A stretch of DNA of 57,633 nucleotides from Vreelandella rituensis (GCF_003336665.1 NZ_QPIJ01000022.1:1-57633); one strand, 5' to 3'; shown: positions 35,049 through 44,251, counted from the stretch's first letter. A program made the numbers and translations. Notes: generated from the sequence alone by a model not told the origin.

Positions 35049-35125
35049 GCGCCCGTAGCTCAGCTGGATAGAGTACCTGACTACGAATCAGGTGGTCGGA
35101 GGTTCGAATCCTCCCGGGCGCGCCA
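35049..35125 (+). tRNA. tRNA-Arg (anticodon ACG), copy 1
   Basis: 77 bases with encoded CCA. Acceptor GCGCCCG pairs with CGGGCGC; the anticodon loop CTACGAA gives ACG at 35083-35085, normally converted to ICG by TadA to read CGU/CGC/CGA. T-arm GGTTCGAATCC. Confidence 0.96.
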
Positions 35126-35188
35126 TCTTCATCCATGAAGTTCGCTGTAAGTATCACGTTTTTACACCAGCCTTCATGCTTTCGTTCA

Positions 35189-35265
35189 GCGCCCGTAGCT
35201 CAGCTGGATAGAGTACCTGACTACGAATCAGGTGGTCGGAGGTTCGAATCCTCCCGGGCGCGCCA
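35189..35265 (+). tRNA. tRNA-Arg (anticodon ACG), copy 2
   Basis: Identical over all 77 bases to the copy at 35049, separated from it by 63 unrelated bases. It is probably in the same transcript as tRNA-Ser and copy 1, and is followed by a terminator. Confidence 0.96.
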
Positions 35266-35272
35266 GATTTCA

Positions 35273-35300
35273 AACCCGTCCTCTCGCGAGGGCGGGTTTT
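35273..35300 (+). terminator. Rho-independent terminator of the tRNA operon
   Basis: AACCCGTCCTC (35273-35283), loop TCGC, GAGGGCGGGTT (35288-35298; one G-U pair), with T at 35297-35300. It begins eight bases after the second tRNA-Arg. Confidence 0.85.
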
Positions 35301-35409
35301 CTGTTTCAGAATAACTTTTAAGAAATAGTTTTTCGGAATCGCTTTTTTCTTGTTTTTCTACTGGCTAGGCCTATTGCTGCTCGCATAGACGGTCTGGTGA
35401 TCGTGTTTG

Positions 35410-35441
35410 GCGCCCTCGCTTTGCGAAGGGCGCTTTTTTTT
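35410..35441. terminator. Bidirectional terminator between the tRNA region and dusC
   Basis: GCGCCCTCGC (35410-35419) pairs with GCGAAGGGCGC (35423-35433, one bulged A), followed by eight T (35434-35441). It overlaps the dusC stop codon. Its T-run faces plus-strand transcripts, implying something may still be transcribed between 35301 and 35409. Confidence 0.75.
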
Positions 35442-36426
35442 AAGCCGCTCTCAGGACTTCCAGAAGTATAGCCAGATCGGTGATGCGCTTTAGCTGCTGG
35501 AAGCGTGTTTCCACCTCCTGGCTACGCAAGCGCATCTGAGCCAACCACTGTTTGACCAGAGAGACCACCACCCGTGGCGGCAGGCTTTGGCTCTGCCGAG
35601 CCGCGTAGCGCTGCAGCATGTCTGCCTGCATCGCCCAGGTGGTGGCGGGCAAGCGCTCGCCCGTGGCTTGCCAGTGGCGAATGCGGGCTGCCAGCCAAGG
35701 GTCGGCCAGAGCGCCTCGTCCCAGCATGACATCGCGACAGCCGGATAGGGTGCGCGCTTTCCAATAATCTTCCAGCGTCCAGATATCGCCATTGGCGACC
35801 ACGGGAATGCGTAAACGGTGATGAATCTTGCCTATCCATTCCCAGTGTGCCGGTGGGCGGTAGCCTTCGTCGCGAGTGCGGCCATGTACCACTAGCTGGC
35901 GAGCGCCCCCGGCTTCGACGGCCAGGGCGCACTCAAGTGCCAGGCGGCGATCAGCGAACCCGAGGCGGATCTTGGCGGTCACGGGGATGTGCTCGCCTAC
36001 GGCATCGGCCACCGCCTGGACGGCCTGATGCAAGCGATCCGGCCGACGCAGCATTGAGGCGCCACCATCATGCCGGTTGACAATCTTGGCTGGGCAACCA
36101 AAGTTAAGATCTATGCTGATCGCCCCCAAGGCCAATGCCTGTCGGGCATTGGTGGCCAGTGCCTCGGGTTGGGAGCCCAGTAACTGAAGATGCACCGGTA
36201 CCCCGCTAGGCGTTGCAACCGGTGCGCTGTCGAGTTCCGGGCAATGTTTGCGAAACACTCGCGGCGGAAGACGTGCATCGACCACGCGGACGAATTCCGT
36301 TACCGCCCAGTCGAAACCGGGTATCCGGGTCAGGAGGTCGCGCGTGGTGGCATCGATGACGCCTTCCATCGGCGCCAAGCCAATTTTTCCATCTTGTAGT
36401 AAATTAACAACGTTGACTTCCACCAT
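35440..36426 (-). CDS. dusC: tRNA-dihydrouridine(16) synthase
   Basis: A 328-residue FMN-dependent enzyme reducing uridine in the tRNA D-loop. The N-terminal GLAPMEGVIDATTRDLL, the FMN/active-site block IDLNFGCPAKIVNRHDGGASML with the catalytic Cys, KIRLGF, VVHGRTRDEGY and VVANGDIW are present. The C-terminal helical domain length and ALAPMEGV-type start fit the DusC subfamily rather than DusA or DusB. An AAGG lies seven bases before the ATG. It stands alone on the minus strand, divergent from oadGAB and converging on the tRNA terminator. Confidence 0.92.
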   Translation of the reverse strand: MVEVNVVNLLQDGKIGLAPMEGVIDATTRDLLTRIPGFDWAVTEFVRVVDARLPPRVFRKHCPELDSAPVATPSGVPVHLQLLGSQPEALATNARQALALGAISIDLNFGCPAKIVNRHDGGASMLRRPDRLHQAVQAVADAVGEHIPVTAKIRLGFADRRLALECALAVEAGGARQLVVHGRTRDEGYRPPAHWEWIGKIHHRLRIPVVANGDIWTLEDYWKARTLSGCRDVMLGRGALADPWLAARIRHWQATGERLPATTWAMQADMLQRYAARQSQSLPPRVVVSLVKQWLAQMRLRSQEVETRFQQLKRITDLAILLEVLRAA

Positions 36427-36543
36427 GGCGACCTTGCAATCTTTTCAGGGTGTGGCAGGTTAATGCATCATTCTTAGTGCGCCAAGTTGCTTTTCTAGGC
36501 TGTTATACTGGCAACACCCGCAAATTTTCAGGAGAAAAACCGT

Positions 36544-36801
36544 ATGCAGGATACACAGCTGCTCCATGAAGGACTGGCCTTGATGGGACTGGGTATGGGG
36601 TTTGTTTTTGTTTTTCTTACGGTTTTGGTAATCAGCGTCACGCTGATGTCGGGCGTAATCCGGCGTTTTGCCCCCGAGGCTGCGCCCGCCGCGACAGGTA
36701 AACCAGCGACGCCAACAGCGCCGGGCACCCCCCAGGAAGATGAACTGAAGGTGGTGATCAGCACTGCCATTCACCGATATCGCAACCGTCACCGGAATTG
36801 A
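36544..36801 (+). CDS. oadG: Oxaloacetate decarboxylase gamma subunit
   Basis: An 85-residue protein with one membrane helix (about 12-36, LMGLGMGFVFVFLTVLVISVTLM contains it), a proline/alanine-rich linker and a C-terminal segment ending RYRNRHRN. OadG binds Zn2+ and holds the alpha and beta subunits of the Na+-pumping oxaloacetate decarboxylase together. CAGGAG precedes the ATG. It heads oadG-oadA-oadB, and a strong hairpin separates it from oadA. Confidence 0.9.
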   Translation: MQDTQLLHEGLALMGLGMGFVFVFLTVLVISVTLMSGVIRRFAPEAAPAATGKPATPTAPGTPQEDELKVVISTAIHRYRNRHRN

Positions 36802-36805
36802 ACCG

Positions 36806-36845
36806 CACACGACAGGCCGTTTGGGTGCCTGTCGTGTGTCGTTTT
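36806..36845 (+). terminator. Hairpin between oadG and oadA (partial terminator or mRNA processing site)
   Basis: CACACGACAGGC (36806-36817), nine-base loop, GCCTGTCGTGTG (36827-36838), then TCGTTTT. The 12-bp stem with a broken T-run could attenuate transcription or stabilise a short oadG mRNA. Confidence 0.6.
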
Positions 36846-36919
36846 CGTGCTTTTATTTCCTATGCATATTTGCGTCTTTTTTCTTCATTTTTCATTAAAA
36901 CGACACTAGGGCCTACATC

Positions 36920-38740
36920 ATGAACGACACAAAACGTCCTTTAGGCATCACGGATGTGGTGCTGCGCGATGCGCACCAGTCACTGTTTGCCACGCGCATG
37001 CGCCTGGATGACATGCTGCCGATCGCCGAAAAACTCGACAAGGTGGGCTTCTGGTCGCTGGAGTCCTGGGGTGGCGCAACCTTCGACGCCTGTATTCGTT
37101 ACCTGGGGGAAGACCCCTGGGAGCGCATTCGGGCCCTCAAGGAAGCGATGCCCAATACCCCGCAACAGATGTTGCTGCGTGGCCAGAACCTGCTGGGGTA
37201 CCGCCACTACGCCGACGATGTGGTGGATAAATTTGTCGAGCGGGCCAAGACCAATGGGGTGGATGTCTTCCGGGTGTTCGATGCCATGAACGACCCGCGC
37301 AACCTGGAGCGGGCGATCAAGGCGGTGCGCCAGGTGGGCGGTCACGCCCAAGGCACGATTTCCTACACCGTGAGCCCCGTTCACACCCTGGACAGCTGGG
37401 TCGATCTGGCCCGGTCGATCGCCGACATGGGCGCGGATTCGCTGGCGATCAAGGACATGGCCGGGCTGCTGACGCCTTACACGGCATTCGAACTGGTGAC
37501 GCGGCTGAAAAAAGAGCTGTCGATTCCCATTCACATGCAGTGCCACGCCACCACCGGACTTTCCACCGCGACCATTCTCAAGGCGGTGGAAGCGGGTATC
37601 GATAATGTGGATACCGCGATTTCGTCGATGTCGATGACCTATGGCCACAGCCCCACCGAATCGGTCGTGGCGATGCTCAAGGACACCGGCCGGGATACCG
37701 GGCTGGATCTGGAATTGCTCGAAGATATCGCCGGTTATTTCCGTGAGGTACGCAAGAAGTACGCCGCCTTCGAAGGTTCGCTCAAAGGCATCGACTCGCG
37801 CATCCTGATCGCCCAGGTGCCCGGCGGCATGCTGACCAACATGGAAGGCCAGCTCAAGGAGCAGGGTGCCGGTGACAAGCTCGATGCCGTGCTCGAAGAA
37901 ATTCCGCGGGTGCGCGAGGACCTAGGCTTCATTCCGCTGGTCACGCCCACCTCTCAGATCGTCGGCACACAGGCGGTGATGAACGTCATGATGGGCGAGC
38001 GCTACAAGTCGATTTCCAAGGAAGTCCAGGCGCTGCTCAAGGGCGAGTACGGTACCGCCCCGGCGCCGTTCAACAAGGAACTGCAGAACCGCGTGCTCGA
38101 GGGCGGTGAGCCGATCACCTGTCGCCCGGCGGACAACCTCAGCCCGGAAATGGATAGGCTCACCACCGAGCTCAGGGAGAAGGCCAGGGCCGAGGGCATC
38201 CGTCTGGCCGAGGGCGAGCGCGAGATCGACGATGTACTCACCTATGCGCTGTTTCCGCAGATCGGCCTGAAGTTCCTCAAGAACCGCGACAATCCGGACG
38301 CCTTCGAACCGGTCCCCCAGGCTGAACAGGCAACGGCGCAACCTAAAGTGCCGGCCAAGCCCGCTGCCAAGGCCCCGGCTCCTGCCGCCGCCCCGGAAAC
38401 CTACACCATCAAGCTCAATGGCAAGGCCTATGTGGTGGAAGTCGCTGAAGGCGGCGAGGTCGGCGATATTCAGCCGTCGGCCGCAAGCCCGGCATCCGTG
38501 TCGCACGACGAAGGCTCTGCCCCTTCGTCGGGAGACGTCATCAGTGCGCCCTTGGCGGGCAATATCTTCAAGGTCAACGTCAAGCCCGGCGATAGCGTGG
38601 CCGACGGTGACGTGGTGATCATTCTCGAAGCCATGAAAATGGAAACCGAAGTGCGGGCCGCCAGCGCCGGTACCGTCACCGCGGTCAAGGTCGGCGAAGG
38701 CGATAGCGTTGCCGTCGGCGACACCCTGATCGAACTTTAA
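36920..38740 (+). CDS. oadA: Oxaloacetate decarboxylase alpha subunit (biotin carrier)
   Basis: A 606-residue carboxyltransferase subunit. It moves the carboxyl group of oxaloacetate to biotin, which OadB then decarboxylates while pumping Na+ out. The N-terminal TIM barrel starts [18 protein letters not shown] (metal-binding RDAHQS). The conserved carboxyltransferase domain (about 280-465) and an Ala/Pro-rich linker (480-510) follow, then the biotinyl domain with [11 protein letters not shown] near residue 571. The plus-strand order G-A-B and 118-base gap after oadG indicate an operon. A Na+-coupled enzyme fits a halophile. Confidence 0.95.
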   Translation: MNDTKRPLGITDVVLRDAHQSLFATRMRLDDMLPIAEKLDKVGFWSLESWGGATFDACIRYLGEDPWERIRALKEAMPNTPQQMLLRGQNLLGYRHYADDVVDKFVERAKTNGVDVFRVFDAMNDPRNLERAIKAVRQVGGHAQGTISYTVSPVHTLDSWVDLARSIADMGADSLAIKDMAGLLTPYTAFELVTRLKKELSIPIHMQCHATTGLSTATILKAVEAGIDNVDTAISSMSMTYGHSPTESVVAMLKDTGRDTGLDLELLEDIAGYFREVRKKYAAFEGSLKGIDSRILIAQVPGGMLTNMEGQLKEQGAGDKLDAVLEEIPRVREDLGFIPLVTPTSQIVGTQAVMNVMMGERYKSISKEVQALLKGEYGTAPAPFNKELQNRVLEGGEPITCRPADNLSPEMDRLTTELREKARAEGIRLAEGEREIDDVLTYALFPQIGLKFLKNRDNPDAFEPVPQAEQATAQPKVPAKPAAKAPAPAAAPETYTIKLNGKAYVVEVAEGGEVGDIQPSAASPASVSHDEGSAPSSGDVISAPLAGNIFKVNVKPGDSVADGDVVIILEAMKMETEVRAASAGTVTAVKVGEGDSVAVGDTLIEL

Positions 38741-38749
38741 GGGCAGGAC

Positions 38750-40072
38750 ATGGATAAATTACACATCCTGTGGGAAGGGTCAGGGCTATATAACCTAGAA
38801 GTGGGCCAGGCCGTGATGATTGCGGTGGGCCTCTTGCTGTTGTACCTGGCCATCTACAAGAAATTCGAACCGCTGCTACTGGTCCCGATCGGTTTCGGCG
38901 GTATCCTGGCCAATATTCCTGAAGCGGGGCTGGCGATTTCCGCGCTGGACCAAGCCATCGAGGTGGCGAAACCCGCTGTGCTGCAGCAGATAGCGATGGC
39001 ACTTGAGGCGACGCTGGATCCGTTAGCCGGGGTTGAAGCATGGCGGGAATCGCTGAAAGCCATGGCCCATGACGCCGCTGCCCCGGATCAGCTGCGCGCG
39101 GCCAAGGATGTCGCCATGAGTGTCGGTTATGGCGACGGCATGCTCTACAGCTTCTATAGCGTCGCGATCGCTTCAGGCATTGCGCCGCTGATCATCTTCA
39201 TGGGCGTGGGGGCGATGACCGACTTCGGCCCGCTGCTGGCCAACCCACGCACGCTGTTCCTGGGGGCCGCTGCGCAGTTTGGTATTTTCGCCACGCTGTT
39301 TGGCGCGGTGGCGCTGTCGTCGATGGGCGTGATGGACTTCTCGCTGAACCAGGCGGCCGCCATCGGCATCATCGGCGGGGCGGATGGCCCGACCTCGATT
39401 TACGTGTCCAGCGTCCTGGCACCGGAGCTGCTGGGGGCCATCGCGGTGGCCGCCTACGCCTACATGGCGCTGGTACCGCTGATCCAGCCGCCGATCATGA
39501 AGCTTCTGACCTCACGGAAAGAACGCGAAATCACCATGACCCAGCTGCGGCCGGTCTCGAAGCTGGAAAAAATCATCTTCCCGCTGATGCTGCTGATTCT
39601 GGTCGCGCTGTTTCTGCCCGATGCGGCCCCGCTGCTGGGGATGTTCTGCTTCGGTAACCTGATGCGCGAGTGTGGCGTGGTCGAGCGCTTGTCGGATACC
39701 GCCCAGAATGCCCTGATCAATATCGTCACCATCATTCTGGGGCTTTCGGTCGGGTCCAAGCTGATGGCGGAAAGCTTTCTGTCGGTGGAGACGCTGGGTA
39801 TTCTGGGGCTAGGCATTGTGGCCTTCGGCATCGGCACCGCCGCCGGGGTATTGATGGCCAAGCTGATGAACCTGATGAGCAAGATGCCGATCAACCCCTT
39901 AATCGGTGCCGCCGGTGTCTCGGCGGTCCCCATGGCGGCGCGGGTGGCCAACAAGGTGGGGTTGGAATCCAACCCGCACAACTTCCTGCTGATGCATGCG
40001 ATGGGGCCCAACGTGGCCGGGGTCATCGGTTCGGCGGTGGCCGCCGGGGTGATGATCAAGTACCTAGGTTAA
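38750..40072 (+). CDS. oadB: Oxaloacetate decarboxylase beta subunit (Na+ pump)
   Basis: A 440-residue polytopic membrane protein that decarboxylates carboxybiotin and exports Na+. About nine to eleven hydrophobic helices are visible. The Na+-site region [16 protein letters not shown] with its conserved Asp and the later [13 protein letters not shown] (Asp/Asn) are present, as is the C-terminal [19 protein letters not shown] block. It starts nine bases after oadA and ends before a long terminator. Confidence 0.95.
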   Translation: MDKLHILWEGSGLYNLEVGQAVMIAVGLLLLYLAIYKKFEPLLLVPIGFGGILANIPEAGLAISALDQAIEVAKPAVLQQIAMALEATLDPLAGVEAWRESLKAMAHDAAAPDQLRAAKDVAMSVGYGDGMLYSFYSVAIASGIAPLIIFMGVGAMTDFGPLLANPRTLFLGAAAQFGIFATLFGAVALSSMGVMDFSLNQAAAIGIIGGADGPTSIYVSSVLAPELLGAIAVAAYAYMALVPLIQPPIMKLLTSRKEREITMTQLRPVSKLEKIIFPLMLLILVALFLPDAAPLLGMFCFGNLMRECGVVERLSDTAQNALINIVTIILGLSVGSKLMAESFLSVETLGILGLGIVAFGIGTAAGVLMAKLMNLMSKMPINPLIGAAGVSAVPMAARVANKVGLESNPHNFLLMHAMGPNVAGVIGSAVAAGVMIKYLG

Positions 40073-40120
40073 GTACTTGAGAAAGCCACCTGGCTTGAAC
40101 GTATCGCTGGCAAGAATATA

Positions 40121-40158
40121 AATAACGCGGCATGCCCTGGCATGTCGCGTTATTTTTT
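40121..40158. terminator. Bidirectional terminator between oadB and the YigZ-family gene
   Basis: AATAACGCGGCATG (40121-40134), loop CCCTGG, CATGTCGCGTTATT (40141-40154; one G-U pair), with T at 40153-40158. It overlaps the stop of the convergent gene. Confidence 0.88.
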
Positions 40159-40779
40159 GGCGTCGAGATCCTGGTAGCCGAGTGACGTTTTCAAACGGTT
40201 TTCCAGTGGTGAAAGATCCACAGGCTGGTCGCTGGGCCAACCGATGGTCAGATGGGCACCCTGGGCATCATAGGTCACGTCGGTGATAGGAATGGCCTGT
40301 TCGGCTAGCCAGGCTCGCGCTTCGGCTTCGCCCGCAAACGGCAGTTGCAAGCCGTAACGGCGGCGCTCCACCAGCTCCCGGGTGGGTAAGTCGACAAGTG
40401 CGGCGCTGACTGCCTGAGCGTAGGCCCGCGCCAGCCCGCCGGTTCCCAGCTTGGTGCCGCCGAAGTAGCGAGTCACCACGCAGCCGATCTGCCCCAGCCC
40501 GCTGCCTTCCAGCACCTGAAACATGGGGCGTCCGGCGGTGCCGCCCGGTTCACCGTCATCGGAAAAGCCGATGTGGTTCTGCTCGCCGGGGGGGCCGGCG
40601 ATGAAGGCGCTGCAATGATGGCTGGCATTGGGGTGAGCAAGGCGGGCTGCACCGAGTAGAGCCTGGAACTCGGCGGGAGACGGCGCATGGCTGACCCAGG
40701 TAATGAAGCGGCTTTTTTCCACCTCGGTATCGGCACTGTGCCATGTCTCAGGAGGAAGTTGTGGAACGAGGTAGCGCAT
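40150..40779 (-). CDS. yigZ: IMPACT/YigZ family protein (UPF0029)
   Basis: A 209-residue protein of the YigZ/IMPACT family. The N-terminal UPF0029 domain carries the signature SDDGEPGGTAGRPM and VVTRYFGGTKLGTGGLARAYAQA, followed by a small C-terminal domain of about 65 residues. Eukaryotic IMPACT modulates translation control; the bacterial function is not settled. Its ATG overlaps the stop of the upstream S24-like gene (TGATG), so the pair is probably translated from one LexA-linked mRNA. Confidence 0.9.
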   Translation of the reverse strand: MRYLVPQLPPETWHSADTEVEKSRFITWVSHAPSPAEFQALLGAARLAHPNASHHCSAFIAGPPGEQNHIGFSDDGEPGGTAGRPMFQVLEGSGLGQIGCVVTRYFGGTKLGTGGLARAYAQAVSAALVDLPTRELVERRRYGLQLPFAGEAEARAWLAEQAIPITDVTYDAQGAHLTIGWPSDQPVDLSPLENRLKTSLGYQDLDAKK

Positions 40780-41189
40780 CAGTGCGCCGTGACATGGCGA
40801 TTGATGCCCATGACCAGGCCCAGCACCTGAATGTCACGATTATGCAGGAACATGGCGGGCTGCAGGGTGTCGGCGGGGAGCAAATGAACCCCGAGCCGGC
40901 TGATCGAGAGCTTTTTCAAGGTGATTTCCTGTTGATTGATCTCTGCGGTAAGCGTTTCTTCATCGGCGTCGTTCTGGAAGCGCCGGATAATGATGACATC
41001 GCCATCGAAAAGGTTGCAATCATGCAGGGCATTACCGCGAATTTTCACGGCATAGGTATTGCGGCGCATGACTCTATCCTGAGAAGGAGAAGTCGTGCGA
41101 GGAGAGGGTACGGCGGAAGAAGGCAGCATCAGGGAGCTCCTGGCGGTAGCGTAAAGCGATGGGCTGTCATCAATGGTGAGAGTTTCCAT
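40779..41189 (-). CDS. UmuD/LexA-like S24 protein lacking the catalytic serine
   Basis: A 136-residue protein that aligns by eye with UmuD. YAVKIRGNALHDCNLFDGD (residues 46-64) occupies the place of the UmuD block around GDSM, and EITLKKLSI (88-96) that of EFTVKKLQL with the general-base lysine (Lys92). The C-terminal QVLGLVMGINRHV matches DVFGVVIHVVK. The nucleophile is changed: GDSM has become GNAL, with Ala54 in place of Ser, so autoproteolysis should be impossible. No Cys-Gly or Ala-Gly cleavage site is seen in the N-terminal arm. The start could also be Met21 or Met42; none has a strong ribosome site. A LexA box lies 52 bases upstream. No umuC is adjacent. Confidence 0.75.
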   Translation of the reverse strand: METLTIDDSPSLYATARSSLMLPSSAVPSPRTTSPSQDRVMRRNTYAVKIRGNALHDCNLFDGDVIIIRRFQNDADEETLTAEINQQEITLKKLSISRLGVHLLPADTLQPAMFLHNRDIQVLGLVMGINRHVTAH

Positions 41190-41240
41190 ACGTAGCGTTT
41201 CTTGAGCATGTCTTTTTATACAGTGACTGCCAGTATAGAC

Positions 41241-41256
41241 CTGTCTTTAATTACAG
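41241..41256. promoter_or_regulatory. LexA box between the S24-like gene and ccmA
   Basis: CTGTCTTTAATTACAG matches CTGT-N8-ACAG, the full SOS core. It lies 52 bases upstream of the S24-like start; a TATAAA -10 for that gene (minus strand, 41215-41220) would place the box over its -35. It is more than 100 bases before ccmA, so the S24-yigZ pair is the likely target. Confidence 0.75.
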
Positions 41257-41378
41257 TGCCAGCTTCGACTCTCAACGTTTGGCATTCCATGCGACCTGGC
41301 GCCGCAGGACTCGACTAGCGACAAACTACCTTTCCGTGTAAAGTCTGGCTCGAATTCAATATGCCGGGAGAGTCCCCT

Positions 41379-42023
41379 TTGAGCCTGCGGCTACACGCCC
41401 GAAACCTAGCCTGTGAGCGCGATGATCGCTGGCTTTTTCAAGGTCTCGACCTGGAGGTGCGCGGCGGTGAAATCGTGCGAATCGAGGGGCCTAACGGGAG
41501 TGGTAAAACCACGCTGTTGAAGATCCTTTCCGGCCAGCTGACGGAATATGAGGGTGAGCTCTTCTGGAACGACACGCCCATGCGTCAGGCGCGCGAGCAT
41601 TTTCTGGCCAACCTGCTGTATCTGGGGCATGCCCCCGGGGTCAAGGCGGGGCTGACACCCTTGGAAAACCTGAAGTGGTATCAGGCGTTGAGTGGTGAGA
41701 CCGGCAATGAAACGGCTCGCTTCGCTGCACTGGAAAGCGTTGGGCTCGCCGGGTTCGAAGACTTGCCGGCCGGCCAGCTTTCCGCCGGCCAGCAACGTCG
41801 CGTCGCCTTGGCACGGCTGGAACTGACCCCGCGTGCCCTTTGGGTGCTGGATGAGCCGTTTACCGCCATTGATCGAGAGGGTGTCGCAGCACTCGAAGCG
41901 CGGCTTGTGGCTCATGCGCGGGCCGGGGGCAGTGTTGTGGTCACCACCCATCATGAGTTGGCGGCATCAACAGCATTAAGGCGCATTCAGCTGGGTCAAG
42001 GAGATAACCTTGCAGGTATCTGA
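41379..42023 (+). CDS. ccmA: Cytochrome c biogenesis ATP-binding protein CcmA (TTG start)
   Basis: A 214-residue ABC ATPase that works with CcmB, CcmC and CcmD to release heme-loaded CcmE. Walker A is GPNGSGKTT, the signature LSAGQQRRVALARL and Walker B ALWVLDEPFTAID, then the switch His in VVTTHHEL. I choose the TTG at 41379 because GGGAGAG (41366-41372) sits seven bases upstream and SLRLHARNL is the usual N-terminus. An in-frame ATG at 41361 has no ribosome site. First gene of ccmABCDEFGHI; overlaps ccmB by 14 bases. Confidence 0.94.
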   Translation: MSLRLHARNLACERDDRWLFQGLDLEVRGGEIVRIEGPNGSGKTTLLKILSGQLTEYEGELFWNDTPMRQAREHFLANLLYLGHAPGVKAGLTPLENLKWYQALSGETGNETARFAALESVGLAGFEDLPAGQLSAGQQRRVALARLELTPRALWVLDEPFTAIDREGVAALEARLVAHARAGGSVVVTTHHELAASTALRRIQLGQGDNLAGI

Positions 42024-42747
42024 TACAGCTCCCGTGGCCTCTGCTGGCGTGGCGCTTGGGGAACCCGGCGGTAATCTCATGGTCGCTATTACGGCGACCC
42101 TAAAGCGTGACCTGACGTTGATGTTGCGACGGCGAGGCGAAATGCTCAATCCACTGGTGTTCTTCGCGCTGGTGATCACCTTGTTTCCGATCGGCATTTC
42201 TCCCGACCCCGAACTGCTCGCGTTGATCGCACCAGGGCTTTTATGGGTGGCGGCGCTACTGGCGGCCCTGCTTTCCCTGGACAGTCTGTTTCGCAGTGAT
42301 TATGACGATGGCAGCTTGGAGCAACTGATGCTGGCTCCCCAGCCGTTGGCGGCATTGAGCCTGGCCAAAGTAGCGGTACATTGGTTGTTGACCGGCTTGC
42401 CCCTCGCCCTGATGGCGCCGGTGCTGGGCATCATGTTGGCGCTGCCGGCGGGCAGTTATTTGATCCTGGCCCTTTCGCTGGCGTTGGGTACCGCCAGCTT
42501 GAGTCTTATCGGGGCGATTGGTGCAGCGCTTACCGTGGGGCTGGCGAAAGGCGGTGTCCTGCTTTCGCTGCTGGTGTTGCCACTCTACATTCCGGTATTG
42601 ATTTTCGGTACCGGTGCCGTCCAGGCGGCCGTTTTCGGTGATGGCGTCACCGCGCACCTGGCTATTCTAGGCGCGCTACTGGCAGGTGCGCTGATCTTCG
42701 CCCCTTGGGCAATTGCAGCCTCGCTGCGAATCAGTATCAACGGTTGA
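42010..42747 (+). CDS. ccmB: Heme exporter protein CcmB (TTG start)
   Basis: A 245-residue membrane subunit of the CcmABCD complex with six hydrophobic helices. The conserved [19 protein letters not shown] and [19 protein letters not shown] blocks are present. The TTG at 42010 has AAGGAG about six bases upstream, within the ccmA coding end, and implies coupling. The ATG at 42079 is an alternative that would remove a poorly conserved 23-residue tail. Confidence 0.93.
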   Translation: MQVSDTAPVASAGVALGEPGGNLMVAITATLKRDLTLMLRRRGEMLNPLVFFALVITLFPIGISPDPELLALIAPGLLWVAALLAALLSLDSLFRSDYDDGSLEQLMLAPQPLAALSLAKVAVHWLLTGLPLALMAPVLGIMLALPAGSYLILALSLALGTASLSLIGAIGAALTVGLAKGGVLLSLLVLPLYIPVLIFGTGAVQAAVFGDGVTAHLAILGALLAGALIFAPWAIAASLRISING

Positions 42748-42760
42748 GGACGAATACAGA

Positions 42761-43501
42761 ATGTGGGCTTTCATTCATAAACTGGGTTCGCCCAAGTGGT
42801 TTTACCGCATCAGCGCCAAGCTGCAACCTTGGTTCTGGGTGGCGGCAGCCGGTCTGATCGTGACCGGCTCGCTCTGGGGGCTGGCTTTCGCTCCGGCGGA
42901 CTACCAGCAGGGCAACAGCTTTCGTATCCTCTATGTGCACGTCCCCGCAGCATTTCTGGCGCAATCGATCTTCGTGTCGATGGCGATAGCCGGGCTGGTG
43001 TACATGGTGTGGAAGATCAAGGTGGCGGACATGGCGGCGGCGGTCATGGCGCCGCTGGGAGCGGCGATGACCTTCATCTCGCTATTTTCCGGCGCGGTCT
43101 GGGGCGTGCCCACCTGGGGAACCTGGTGGATGTGGGATGCGCGTCTGACCTCGATGCTGATACTGCTGTTTCTGTATTTGGGTGTGATTGCCTTGCGTGG
43201 TGCCTTTACCAGCCGCGACAGTGCCTCACGTGCCGCCTCCGTGCTGGCCATGGTGGGGGTGATTAATATTCCGATCATCAAGTATTCGGTAGACTGGTGG
43301 TACACCTTGCACCAACCGGCCACCTTTACCATTACCTCGCGTCCGGCGATGCCCACTGAAATGTGGCTGCCGTTGCTGCTGATGGTGTTGGGTTTTTACA
43401 GTTTTTTCATTGCACTGACGTTGATGCGCACCCGCAGTGAAATATTGCGGCGTGAATCGAATAAACGCTGGGTGCGTGAGTTGGTAGAGGAAGGACAATG
43501 A
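42761..43501 (+). CDS. ccmC: Heme handling protein CcmC
   Basis: A 246-residue heme-handling protein with six membrane helices and the tryptophan-rich WWD motif [12 protein letters not shown], which binds heme for attachment to CcmE. Flanking His ligands are in the YVHVPAA and [10 protein letters not shown] segments. The ATG at 42761 (GAGGA upstream) gives the usual start [15 protein letters not shown]; the frame opens earlier inside ccmB. Its stop overlaps ccmD by four bases. Confidence 0.95.
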   Translation: MWAFIHKLGSPKWFYRISAKLQPWFWVAAAGLIVTGSLWGLAFAPADYQQGNSFRILYVHVPAAFLAQSIFVSMAIAGLVYMVWKIKVADMAAAVMAPLGAAMTFISLFSGAVWGVPTWGTWWMWDARLTSMLILLFLYLGVIALRGAFTSRDSASRAASVLAMVGVINIPIIKYSVDWWYTLHQPATFTITSRPAMPTEMWLPLLLMVLGFYSFFIALTLMRTRSEILRRESNKRWVRELVEEGQ

Positions 43502-43746
43502 TGGCATTCGATTCGTTTGCAGATTTCCTCGCCATGGGCGGCCATGCGCCTTATGTGTGGTCCTCCTGGGGAATCACCTTCTTGTTGCTGATCGTCGCCG
43601 TATTGCATGCGCGCTTCGAGCGGCGCCAACTGCTCACGACACTCCGGCGGCGTGTTCGCCGCGAACAGGCACGCCATCAGCCGGTGGCATCTCAGGCCCC
43701 GTTGAACACAGCTCAAGGTGGAGGCAATCATGACCCCCAAGCGTAA
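43498..43746 (+). CDS. ccmD: Heme exporter protein CcmD
   Basis: An 82-residue single-helix protein (helix about 20-38) with the family block [19 protein letters not shown]. It stabilises the CcmABC complex and helps release holo-CcmE. It is somewhat longer than many CcmD proteins (about 60-70 residues) because of a Gln-rich C-terminal tail. Overlaps ccmC at its start and ccmE at its end by 17 bases. Confidence 0.92.
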   Translation: MMAFDSFADFLAMGGHAPYVWSSWGITFLLLIVAVLHARFERRQLLTTLRRRVRREQARHQPVASQAPLNTAQGGGNHDPQA

Positions 43747-44239
43747 ACAGAAACTCTTTATCGTACTCGGCCTGGTGTCATTGGCGGCAATTGCCATCGG
43801 GCTGACCTTGTATGCCCTGCGGGCCAATATCAATCTGTTCTTCAGCCCGGTGCAGATTGCGGCGGGTAGCGCTCCCATGGAACGACAGATTCGTGCCGGC
43901 GGCATGGTCAAGGAAGGGTCCGTGTCGCGTAACAAAGAAAGCCTGGAAGTGGAATTCAAGGTGACCGACTACGTCGATGACCTGGAGGTCTATTACAGCG
44001 GCATTCTGCCGGACCTGTTCCGTGAGGGTCAGGGCGTGGTGGTCGTGGGTGAGCTGCAGAGCGACGGGCGTTTTCGTGCCGATCAGGTACTGGCGCGCCA
44101 TGATGAGAACTATATGCCCCCGGAAGTGGCTCAAGCCTTGGAAGAGGCCGGCTATTCTCCCGCCGACTATCAGGCCAAGGCGGCTGAAGTGGGCAAACGC
44201 CTGGAAGCCCAAGGTAATGCCGAACCCAGCCAGTATTGA
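43730..44239 (+). CDS. ccmE: Cytochrome c-type biogenesis heme chaperone CcmE
   Basis: A 169-residue periplasmic heme chaperone anchored by an N-terminal helix (about 8-30). The OB-fold beta barrel follows, with the heme-binding His124 and Tyr128 in ARHDENYMPPEV. The family FFSPVQI and RAGGMVKEGSV motifs are present. The ATG at 43730 follows a GGAGG and gives the usual MTPKRKQKL start. Confidence 0.95.
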   Translation: MTPKRKQKLFIVLGLVSLAAIAIGLTLYALRANINLFFSPVQIAAGSAPMERQIRAGGMVKEGSVSRNKESLEVEFKVTDYVDDLEVYYSGILPDLFREGQGVVVVGELQSDGRFRADQVLARHDENYMPPEVAQALEEAGYSPADYQAKAAEVGKRLEAQGNAEPSQY

Positions 44240-44251
44240 TCCGGAGCCCTC

